From the NCBI GenBank assembly GCA_046758865.1, contig JBHIBD010000036.1, forward strand, positions 1 to 19,692: a DNA stretch of 19,692 nucleotides, given 5' to 3'. The stretch's first letter is position 1. Every line of letters starts with the position of its first letter. Positions 13,185 through 19,692 of this stretch are shown one piece after another. Both the position numbers and the translations under genes were made by a program. The stretch comes from JBHIBD01 sp046758865 (lineage in GTDB: Bacteria; Planctomycetota; Brocadiia; Brocadiales; Bathyanammoxibiaceae). The notes beneath the pieces were generated by a model that had not been told where the DNA came from, made no database searches, and saw only the letters and a program-made list of their open reading frames with translations.

Positions 13185-14432
13185 CTACCGGGCTATCCTT
13201 TCTATTATCGAAACTGTGGTGCCTTTATGGAAACGTGTCTCAATCCTGTCCCCACACTTCAAGCCATTTGTTGTGGTAAGTGCCTTGTCATCTTTGGTGG
13301 TGATAGAATAACCCCTGGTCAGTACCTTCAAAGGGCTGAGACTTTCTATCTTACTACCCAGCCCTCCAAGGCGTTCCCTCTTTAGTGCAAGGAAATGGTC
13401 CATACTTCGACTAAAACCATAGAAGAGTTCGTCTACCCTTGCCTTATACAGGCGAACCATGTCCAGTGGCTGGCGCAACCCATATCTGCGCGGGAACTCC
13501 TGGAGTCTGCTTCTTGCGCTCTCCAGCTTACCATACACTGCGTGTTGCATCCTTGAGGCGAGTGTATTTACCCTCTCTAGGAGTTCATCCCTTATGGGCG
13601 CTACCATCTGTGCTGCTGCGGATGGAGTAGGGGCCCTCGCGTCGGCCACAAAGTCAGAGATAGTGAAGTCTGTTTCGTGGCCCACTGCTGATATCACGGG
13701 TATCTTGGAGGTGTAGATACTCCTTGCTACTATTTCTTCATTGAAGGCCCAGAGATCCTCTATGCTACCACCTCCCCTGCCAACTATGATGACATCTACC
13801 GGATTGTTGGAGACGTTGTTGTTAATGTCGGTTATAGCCAGGGCTATTTCCTCACCGGCCCCGTCTCCTTGGACCCTTACAGGGCAGATGATGACCCCTA
13901 TCTGAGGTGACCGGGTGTGTATGATTTTTAGCATATCCCTCAGAGCCGCACCGCTTAGAGAGCTCACAATGGCTACCCGCTTGGGCAGGAAGGGTAACGG
14001 CCTCTTGCGAGCAGGGTCGAACAGGCCTTCCTTTTCTAACCGATTCTTTAGTTGTGAAAACGCAAGCTGCAGGGGGCCGATGCCCCTCGGCTCTATAGCC
14101 TCAACTACGAGCTGATACCGGCCTCTAGGGGGATAAACAGAGATTGAGCCAAAGGCGATAACCTGCATTCCGTCTTTCAAAGTAAAGGGTAGTTTAGTGG
14201 CAATGGTACGAAAAACTACGGTCTGTAGTTGGGCACCTTCATCCTTCAGGGTCATGTACACATGACCAGAATTCGGCCTCCTCATATTGGAGACCTCTCC
14301 TACTATCCAGACCTCCCAGAATTCCCTTTCCACTGAGTCCTTGAGCCTTTGGGTAATCTCAGAGATCGTGTAAACCTTCTGCCCTACAAGGCTTGGTTCC
14401 TGAGCTAGGATTGAAATGTTAAGGTCGTTCAT
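13185..14432 (-). CDS. xseA: Exodeoxyribonuclease VII large subunit
   Basis: The catalytic subunit of exonuclease VII (415 residues). An OB-fold N-terminal domain runs to about residue 115, with W-I-V-G-E-V-S-N (42-49), G-H-V-Y-M-T-L-K-D (56-65) and P-x-G-x-Y-Q-L (102-108). The catalytic domain begins G-L-F-D-P-A-R-K-R-P-L-P. It continues with R-V-A-I-V-S-S at 152-158, G-R-G-G-G-S at 218-223 and G-H-E-T-D-F-T at 251-257, followed by D-F-V-A-D-A-R-A-P-T-P-S-A-A-A. The C-terminal part is helical and ends with the L-T-R-G-Y-S-I element. The ATG lies 2 bases after the stop of the upstream phosphoesterase gene, and xseB follows by 13 bases. Confidence 0.96.
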   Translation of the reverse strand: MNDLNISILAQEPSLVGQKVYTISEITQRLKDSVEREFWEVWIVGEVSNMRRPNSGHVYMTLKDEGAQLQTVVFRTIATKLPFTLKDGMQVIAFGSISVYPPRGRYQLVVEAIEPRGIGPLQLAFSQLKNRLEKEGLFDPARKRPLPFLPKRVAIVSSLSGAALRDMLKIIHTRSPQIGVIICPVRVQGDGAGEEIALAITDINNNVSNNPVDVIIVGRGGGSIEDLWAFNEEIVARSIYTSKIPVISAVGHETDFTISDFVADARAPTPSAAAQMVAPIRDELLERVNTLASRMQHAVYGKLESARSRLQEFPRRYGLRQPLDMVRLYKARVDELFYGFSRSMDHFLALKRERLGGLGSKIESLSPLKVLTRGYSITTKDDKALTTTNGLKCGDRIETRFHKGTTVSIIERIAR

Positions 14433-14434
14433 CT

Positions 14435-15226
14435 TCAGTTATTTCCGTGTACTACCACTCTTTTAATCCCTTTCGCCTTACCTGTGGAGGTGTCTACTGT
14501 TATGATGGCACCGCTCATTCTAACATCTTTTTCTGCCACTTCAAAGCGCGTGGGCATCTGCGTTATAATAAATTTTAATACACTGTCTGTGTCCCTGCCC
14601 AAGATAGAATGATGAGGTCCTGTCATTCCAAGGTCAGTTATATAGGCGGTGTTGCCGGGCAAGACCCTTTCATCGGCCGTCTGTACGTGTGTATGGGTTC
14701 CCACCACAGCACTTACCCTTCCATCCAGATACCAGCCCATGGCAACCTTTTCTGAAGTTGCCTCGGCGTGAATATCAACTATAATTACCTGCGTCTTCTT
14801 AGCGACCTCCTCAAGTATCCGGTCAACCGTGCGGAAGGGGCAATCTACAGGGGGCATAAATACCCGACCTAACAGATTTATAATACCTATAGTAATCCCC
14901 AAATGGTTTCCCACCACCACCCATCCCCTGCCCTTGGCAAGCGGTGAGTAGTTTGCCGGTCTAAGGATTCTTGTTTCTGTTTCCAAGACTGGTATTATCT
15001 CTTTTTTCTTCCAGACATGATCCCCCGTGGTAATGACATCTAGCCCAGAGGCAAATAATCTTTTAGCCACATCCGAGGTTACGCCTGAGCCGCCGGCAGC
15101 ATTTTCTGCATTGGCGACAACAAAATCAACGTTTTCCTCTCTTATAAGAGTCGGAAGTCTACTTTCTACAATGCGCCGGCCTGGCTGGCCCACAATGTCA
15201 CCTAAGAACAGGATATTAAGTTTCAT
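14435..15226 (-). CDS. ymdB: YmdB-type metallophosphoesterase (TIGR00282)
   Basis: A 263-residue protein of the family typified by Bacillus subtilis YmdB, a dinuclear-metal phosphodiesterase acting on cyclic nucleotides and influencing RNA turnover. Metal-binding residues are all visible: G-D10-I-V-G-Q-P-G, A-N39-A-E41-N42-A-A-G-G, T-G-D69-H70-V-W, D-I-H-A-E-A-T-S-E-K and G-T-H-T-H-V-Q-T-A-D. The motif G-M-T-G-P-H-H-S near the C-terminus is also characteristic. It lies 51 bases after coaD with only a close-set AAAGG before the ATG. The name follows the Bacillus usage, not the unrelated E. coli macrodomain YmdB. Confidence 0.93.
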   Translation of the reverse strand: MKLNILFLGDIVGQPGRRIVESRLPTLIREENVDFVVANAENAAGGSGVTSDVAKRLFASGLDVITTGDHVWKKKEIIPVLETETRILRPANYSPLAKGRGWVVVGNHLGITIGIINLLGRVFMPPVDCPFRTVDRILEEVAKKTQVIIVDIHAEATSEKVAMGWYLDGRVSAVVGTHTHVQTADERVLPGNTAYITDLGMTGPHHSILGRDTDSVLKFIITQMPTRFEVAEKDVRMSGAIITVDTSTGKAKGIKRVVVHGNN

Positions 15227-15277
15227 CCTTTAGCTAGTCTCGATACCACGATTAATAATATAAAAACGACCCCGGAT

Positions 15278-15766
15278 TTAGCTATTTCTCTGCTGGAGCC
15301 GTTTTCTTAGCAACTTTTCGATGTCTGACGGGATGAAGGCGCTTACATCTCCACCCATGCTAACCGCTTCCTTTATAAGAGTAGAATTTAAGAATGAATA
15401 CTGTTCGCTAGTCATTATGAAGATGGTCTCTATATCCTTTCTCAGGACACGGTTGGTGAGGGCCATCTGAAACTCATATTCGAAATCTGATACGGTTCGT
15501 ATGCCCCTTAAGATAATCTTTGTGTTTCTCCTCTGAAGATAGTCCACCAGCATGCCCTCAAAACTGTCAACTGTTATGTTCTTAAGACGTTTTGTGTGGT
15601 TGGTAATCATCTGTTTTCGTTCTTCCACACTAAATAAAGGCCTCTTGAGGGGGTTAACCCCAATGGCCACGATTACTTCATTAAAGACCTTACAGCCCCT
15701 CTCGATTAGGTCCAGGTGTCCGTAGGTAAGTGGGTCAAAGGTACCTGGATAGACTGCCCTGGTCAT
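15278..15766 (-). CDS. coaD: Phosphopantetheine adenylyltransferase
   Basis: CoaD joins ATP and 4'-phosphopantetheine to dephospho-CoA, the penultimate step of coenzyme A synthesis. The 162-residue length is normal. Y-P-G-T-F-D-P (6-12) and T14-Y-G-H17 form the nucleotidyltransferase T/HxGH motif. R-G-I-R-T-V-S-D-F-E-Y-E-F-Q-M-A and the C-terminal F-L-N-S-T-L-I-K-E complete the active site (the last is usually xSSTxIKE). It starts 2 bases after the lptD stop; its ribosome-binding site GGGAGA overlaps that gene's end, indicating tight coupling. Confidence 0.96.
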   Translation of the reverse strand: MTRAVYPGTFDPLTYGHLDLIERGCKVFNEVIVAIGVNPLKRPLFSVEERKQMITNHTKRLKNITVDSFEGMLVDYLQRRNTKIILRGIRTVSDFEYEFQMALTNRVLRKDIETIFIMTSEQYSFLNSTLIKEAVSMGGDVSAFIPSDIEKLLRKRLQQRNS

Positions 15767-15768
15767 AA

Positions 15769-18534
15769 TTATCTCCCTGCGAAGGAATAGCTGCGCCCAA
15801 AACTTCTCTTCATACCCTTGGGCTGAAATACAAAACTGAAAGCTTTGTTACGATTCACAACATCGAAACTTACGTTAAAACCGGCGATCCAATCATGAGA
15901 CTCCCTGGTAAAGGAAAAATTGCTGAAAAGATTTTTTGAAGTTTCTCTACCTTCCGCATCTTCAACCCCCAGGTCAAAACCCTCAGAAAACATTGCACGC
16001 CACTTCTTGCTAATTAAGACATCTGTATTAAGTATTACAGTAGAACTAACATTCTTTATGAACCTATAGCCGAAGAAGTATCTCCAGTTCTCCGACTTCC
16101 GGAAGGAAAGGCCCCAGTTGAGCACGTCGAAGTTATTCTCGCTTAAATCAAACTCGTTGCGCTCAGATACCAGGGACAACCTGTTGGTGACTTGTGTCCG
16201 AAGGTCGTATTGTAGAAAGCTGCTTCGCTGGGATATAATAGCTCCCTCTGCAGTCATCATTGTGTGGGTCACTGGTCCCTTTGGTGGTTCCTTGGGGGAG
16301 GCGAAAAGATGGAGCTCTACGTCGAAATCAAGGAGGTCTACTGTCTCCAGCTTCCAGGGTGGACCGCGGCGGGTCTGCATGCGGTTCCTTATGCCAATGA
16401 TTGCCGAGCTGTAATTGTCGAGTCCGTCTAGTCTCTCGTACTGAAGGAGGTCATTAGGGTTTTTTGTGACTACCGGAGCCACCCTCCAGCGGAACTCCGG
16501 TGTAATTATATGCCGTATCCCATTTATTCTAAGGAGCTTATTTTCAACGCCATAAATCCTCCAAAACTGTGTGCTTGCTTCGAAACCCAAGCTGCCAATA
16601 AATCTCCCTGTGGCAGGGCCGTCGTTGGGTCCACTATCCTCTAGGGTCTTGCTGTAGGCGGTTGCCCGACCGCCTACAAATGGACTGGCTTTAATGGCCC
16701 CCAAACGGAATGGCCGACTAATGGTATTATCTGTGTCGAATCGTAAGCCGCTTCCAGTGGTGCTCTGGAGTGTGTTGAATGAGTCAGGGTTTCTGGTGTC
16801 TAGCTCGTCGTCTATCCGGAAGTCAAGGTAAGCTATTTCGGACTCTGCGGTCAGGTTGAGTCTGTCGTCCCACAGTGGTTCCCCTATGGCGTGGTAAGAT
16901 ATCTTTGGCAGGCTCTCCAGGCCTGTGTCAAAGCGATGCAACTGCTTTTTTAAGAGGAAAGTAGCACCCCGATTGTCCTTAAGCCTCCTGAAATACAAAT
17001 ATGTCTCTTGTTCCTTGCCTTCTTTGAACTCCTTTTCGAAGTATTCTCTCAGAAAGTTCCTGTCACTGAGGAAAGAAAGCTCGGCATCTGCGCGCCACTC
17101 TTTTGTAAGTTGGTGCCTGTGACGCCATAGGACCCTTCCCCTGTTGTCATGTTCTATCTCTTCGCGGGCGCGGGTTTCATCCCTGTTAAGGCCGTCAGCA
17201 ACGTAGTATGTCTGGAAGAAACCTTCTAACCCTAAATCCTCTCGCTCGTATTCGAATGTATTTCCGACTGCCGGCCCTCTTTTGGCAAGGTAGTCTACAT
17301 TTACGAGCAACTCGCTCCAATCGCCCATGCTGGCGGGGACGAACGGCAGCGCATACGGGTTCCAATCTGTGCGTATGAATGTCCCGAAACGGGTTGACGT
17401 CCCCACACTGTAGCCCTCTAAAAGGGCCTCCTTTTTCCTGGTATCATATTTATAAACCGGCATATAGGCAGTGGGCATGTCACCAAAGTAGAAAAGATTA
17501 TCATATGCAGTAATCTCCGTGTAGCGCTCCCCGGCCTCGGTTCGCCTTCTTACTATTACCTTTGGACTGCTAACATGAAAGTGGGGGTGGCCAAAGGAAC
17601 ACGTGGTGAAGTACCCGTCCTTTACTTCATATTTGTCAGGGGCTACATGCCTCATCTCCTTACCGCCTATATAGGCGGGTAGTGGAAAGTTCTTTATAGG
17701 CGTCTTGATCCTGGGGTTCATGTAGAAGCCCTTGGCCTCCTTAAAATTTTCAAAGACCCTGTCCGCCTTTCTTATTTCTCTTTCACTGGTTACAATGGTC
17801 ACGTTACCCTTGGCATAAAACTCTTTAAATTTCTGTGTCTTCTTGCCCTCTGTCTCCTGCAGCTCAAACCATAAAATGGCGTCGTCTGCTGTTAGCGTCT
17901 CCTCGGCGCGTCGAATCTCTACATCACCTATGGCTATCACTACCCTTGTGTTACCCTCTGTCCAACTGTCAATGTCATTAGCTACCACATCTACCACTTG
18001 AGGTCTGCTAGGAGGACGCCTCTCCAGTTCCAGTTCCAGTGGTTCCTTATAGGCAAACTCGGCCAGGCCAAGTTCCTTAATCTTCTTGAGTTTAAGATGA
18101 CTAGTGGTTAGCTGCTCTTCACCAAAGGTCTGGATAGGTACTCCGCTATAGGTATCTACCATGATACCAGCCGTTGTTTCCAGGTGCAGATAGACCTCTT
18201 CATATTTTTCATGGTCTCGTCCTTGTATTAAAATTACTTCTCCCTGGCACAAGATTTCCATCCGCGCCTCTGGCTTTTGTCCGGCCTCCAACTCATAGAA
18301 CCAGCAAATGGCGTTGTCAGCGCTCAGCTGCACCTCGCCCTGAGTTATCTTTACATCTCCTCCCGCAGAAAAGACCCTTATCCCTTCCATCTGCCAAGTG
18401 CTTACACCTTCAGCCAAGATGTTAATTGGGTTTTGAGTCGTGCTCAGGGTGATTATGCCTTTGGAATAGGCCAAGGTCTCAAGCCCTAACCACATCGTGG
18501 GCACTACTATCAGCAAACGAAGTAGCGTCTTCAT
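15769..18534 (-). CDS. lptD: LPS-assembly protein LptD/OstA-like outer-membrane beta-barrel
   Basis: A 921-residue outer-membrane protein expected to insert lipopolysaccharide (or a related glycolipid) at the cell surface. Residues 1-25 look like a signal peptide. Two OstA/LptA-like beta-jellyroll repeats follow, about 45-103 and 190-247, and they resemble each other: G-D-V-K-I...L-S-A-D-N-A-I-C-W-F and G-D-V-E-I...L-T-A-D-D-A-I-L-W-F. Y-E-V-K-D-G-Y-F-T-T-C312 and the P-A-Y-M-P-V-type segment lead into a long C-terminal region of alternating strands, with many Arg/Trp/Tyr positions typical of the LptD barrel. The first gene after the consensus promoter, it has no clear Shine-Dalgarno. It is longer than the approximately 780 residues of E. 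coli LptD, mostly through the extra N-terminal repeat. Family membership is well supported; the exact substrate is not. Confidence 0.88.
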   Translation of the reverse strand: MKTLLRLLIVVPTMWLGLETLAYSKGIITLSTTQNPINILAEGVSTWQMEGIRVFSAGGDVKITQGEVQLSADNAICWFYELEAGQKPEARMEILCQGEVILIQGRDHEKYEEVYLHLETTAGIMVDTYSGVPIQTFGEEQLTTSHLKLKKIKELGLAEFAYKEPLELELERRPPSRPQVVDVVANDIDSWTEGNTRVVIAIGDVEIRRAEETLTADDAILWFELQETEGKKTQKFKEFYAKGNVTIVTSEREIRKADRVFENFKEAKGFYMNPRIKTPIKNFPLPAYIGGKEMRHVAPDKYEVKDGYFTTCSFGHPHFHVSSPKVIVRRRTEAGERYTEITAYDNLFYFGDMPTAYMPVYKYDTRKKEALLEGYSVGTSTRFGTFIRTDWNPYALPFVPASMGDWSELLVNVDYLAKRGPAVGNTFEYEREDLGLEGFFQTYYVADGLNRDETRAREEIEHDNRGRVLWRHRHQLTKEWRADAELSFLSDRNFLREYFEKEFKEGKEQETYLYFRRLKDNRGATFLLKKQLHRFDTGLESLPKISYHAIGEPLWDDRLNLTAESEIAYLDFRIDDELDTRNPDSFNTLQSTTGSGLRFDTDNTISRPFRLGAIKASPFVGGRATAYSKTLEDSGPNDGPATGRFIGSLGFEASTQFWRIYGVENKLLRINGIRHIITPEFRWRVAPVVTKNPNDLLQYERLDGLDNYSSAIIGIRNRMQTRRGPPWKLETVDLLDFDVELHLFASPKEPPKGPVTHTMMTAEGAIISQRSSFLQYDLRTQVTNRLSLVSERNEFDLSENNFDVLNWGLSFRKSENWRYFFGYRFIKNVSSTVILNTDVLISKKWRAMFSEGFDLGVEDAEGRETSKNLFSNFSFTRESHDWIAGFNVSFDVVNRNKAFSFVFQPKGMKRSFGRSYSFAGR

Positions 18535-18569
18535 AGAAGATGTTTAAGAGAGTTGCTATTAAAGGGAGT

Positions 18570-18599
18570 ATTATAGTTACATCAGGAGAGAATTGTCAA
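18570..18599 (-). promoter_or_regulatory. Consensus sigma70 promoter of the long operon
   Basis: On the minus strand TTGACA (18599-18594) and TATAAT (18575-18570) are exact consensus hexamers with an 18-bp spacer. Transcription would start near 18563, about 28 bases before the lptD ATG. It is the only strong promoter seen for the fifteen-gene array that ends at 5077. Confidence 0.85.
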
Positions 18600-18653
18600 A
18601 CAAAAAACCACCAAAATACTCTATATATAGTAACCATATTTTACGATAGCACC

Positions 18654-18685
18654 AGATATAGCTATGAGAGAGGGGGGCTGTATCT
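18654..18685. repeat. Inverted repeat between the TauE/SafE gene and lptD
   Basis: AGATATAGC (18654-18662) pairs with GCTGTATCT (18677-18685), with one T-G pair and a 14-base loop. It lies after the permease gene's stop but has no T tract on the minus strand, so it is not a standard terminator. A 10-base perfect palindrome CTATATATAG (18621-18630) is nearby. Nothing else is seen in the 209-bp gap. Confidence 0.4.
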
Positions 18686-18743
18686 ATCTCGAAAGTAATA
18701 TGGGTATTGTTTAATGGCACGGATTAGAGGGCACTAGAGACCC

Positions 18744-19595
18744 TTACATCCTGACACCATTAAAAAAGAGGACTATAGCCATCATGGTGATGGCTACACC
18801 TATTAGTCTTTTTGTGGCAGTGGGGCTTAGCGTAACACCAAGTTGAGAGCCCGCATAAGAACCTATCATAGAGGCTATGCCCATGGTTAGTAGAACGGAA
18901 AGGTCGAGGTTTCTATGGAGCAGGTGGCCGAGGAACCCTGATACAGCCATAAACAAGCTGATGACCATGTTAGTGCCGGCGGCTGCAGCAGGTGCTAACC
19001 CCATAGCCTTTATCATGGTCGGCACCCGAAGGCTTCCCATTAGCAATCCTGCCATACCCCCTATAAAACCAAGGATGAACCCCCATAAGGCCGCTATTAC
19101 TACACCTCTCCCTTCCATCCTTTGCGAACAGGATTCCCCTCTCCACCCTTCATCCGATTTTTCCCCCTCCGGCTTTCCTTCGTGTGATTGTCCTGCCTCT
19201 GACTTTCTACTTGTTGCGCTGCGCAGCATGTCAACCCCCACACAGAAGTACACAAGGCCAATAAAGACGAGAAGCCATTTATACGAGACGTATTTGCTCG
19301 AATATCCACCCAGAAATGAGCCGATGCAGGAAAAGCCTCCCATGAAGAGGAGTACGGTGATGTCCACCAACCTCGCCTTCCAGTATCGGTACGAGGCCGT
19401 GGTGGCCGTTAGTGTATCAACACCAAGATTGGTCCCCGCCGCTATGTGAGGGGTAGGCACAATTAAATAGACGGCAGGCAGCCTTAGCGCGCCGAGGGGC
19501 ATGCCTGTGATTCCAGCAAGTGTGCCTATTGTTAGACCAACAACGGCCCCGAAGAGGAGTTTCAGGTTAAAGACCAGCTCTAGGGTGGTATCCAC
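18744..19595 (-). CDS. TauE/SafE family membrane permease
   Basis: A 283-residue inner-membrane protein of the TauE/SafE (DUF81) family, which exports or imports sulfite, sulfonates or other small organic anions. It is built of two homologous halves of about four membrane helices each. The first half carries A-A-G-T-N-L-G-V and the second A-A-G-T-N-M-V-I, the repeated family signature. G-L-T-I-G-T-L-A-G-I-T-G and G-F-I-G-G-M-A-G-L-L-M-G are the matching glycine-rich helices. A hydrophilic linker rich in Glu, Lys, Ser and Gly (about 126-160) separates them. The start is a GTG lying 37 bases after a tRNA gene, without a clear ribosome-binding site; no ATG or other better start is in frame before it. 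The substrate cannot be told from the sequence. Confidence 0.9.
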   Translation of the reverse strand: MDTTLELVFNLKLLFGAVVGLTIGTLAGITGMPLGALRLPAVYLIVPTPHIAAGTNLGVDTLTATTASYRYWKARLVDITVLLFMGGFSCIGSFLGGYSSKYVSYKWLLVFIGLVYFCVGVDMLRSATSRKSEAGQSHEGKPEGEKSDEGWRGESCSQRMEGRGVVIAALWGFILGFIGGMAGLLMGSLRVPTMIKAMGLAPAAAAGTNMVISLFMAVSGFLGHLLHRNLDLSVLLTMGIASMIGSYAGSQLGVTLSPTATKRLIGVAITMMAIVLFFNGVRM

Positions 19596-19632
19596 TCTTT
19601 GTTCATTGCTTCGCAGACGTGTCCTGAAATGC

Positions 19633-19692
19633 TGGCGCGCCGGGGAGGACTCGAACCCCCGACCGTCGGATTAGAAATCCGATGCTCTATCC
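19633..19692 (-). tRNA. tRNA-Arg(TCT), 3' part only
   Basis: Read on the minus strand, the visible 60 bases hold the end of the D arm (GAGC) and the anticodon stem TCGGA/TCCGA. The loop TTTCTAA has anticodon TCT. A 5-base variable loop, the T arm GGGGG-TTCGAGT-CCTCC, the acceptor strand CCGGCGC, the discriminator G and an encoded CCA end follow. The 5' portion lies outside the window. The permease gene starts 37 bases downstream and may share the transcript. Confidence 0.95.

Noticed and set aside
18877..19449. 190-codon plus-strand frame antisense to the TauE/SafE gene
   Set aside because: Pro/Ser/Thr-rich shadow translation with no motif; the minus strand encodes a clear two-fold membrane protein.

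Overview
Best reading: a chromosomal stretch from a Gram-negative-type, anaerobic bacterium. LptD points to an outer membrane. A ferredoxin-dependent 2-oxoacid oxidoreductase and a glycyl-radical-like protein point to anaerobic metabolism. The style of the proteins suggests Planctomycetota, possibly the anammox order Brocadiales. That is an impression from the sequences, not a tested placement. I see no phage, IS element or CRISPR array; most of the window is ordinary core genome.

Layout. Positions 5-2962 (+) hold recG and thiD. A 464-bp intergenic region (2963-3426) follows, ending in a perfect-consensus sigma70 promoter. That promoter drives a single 131-aa gene (3427-3822), which is closed by a strong intrinsic terminator at 3850-3887. 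A minus-strand LOG-like gene (4005-4487) has its own good promoter. A 589-bp gap (4488-5076) contains two structured segments and an extended -10 promoter, possibly for a small RNA. From 18534 down to 5077, fifteen minus-strand genes lie close together and look like one operon starting at a consensus promoter (18570-18599): lptD, coaD, ymdB-type phosphoesterase, xseA, xseB, dxs, nadK, korD, korA, korB, korC, a coiled-coil lipoprotein, an M48 protease, a 46-aa small protein and a secreted protein. A TauE/SafE permease and the 3' part of a tRNA-Arg(TCT) close the window.

How the genes work together. The long operon mixes envelope assembly (lptD, M48 protease, lipoprotein), cofactor supply (coaD, nadK, dxs for isoprenoids and thiamine), DNA repair (xseAB) and central carbon metabolism (korDABC).

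The most interesting locus is 3221-3887. The 131-aa protein ends in what looks like the glycyl-radical tail of a class III ribonucleotide reductase (R-I-V-G-Y, then a W-N-K-x-K ... D-R motif), but it lacks the catalytic barrel and the zinc ribbon. Its promoter is covered by four NrdR-box-like sequences whose cores start at 3224, 3255, 3285 and 3316, spaced 31, 30 and 31 bp. The protein motif and the regulatory DNA were read independently and both point to ribonucleotide reduction. I propose a stand-alone, NrdR-controlled glycyl-radical subunit or 'spare part' for NrdD, comparable in logic to GrcA/YfiD for pyruvate formate-lyase.
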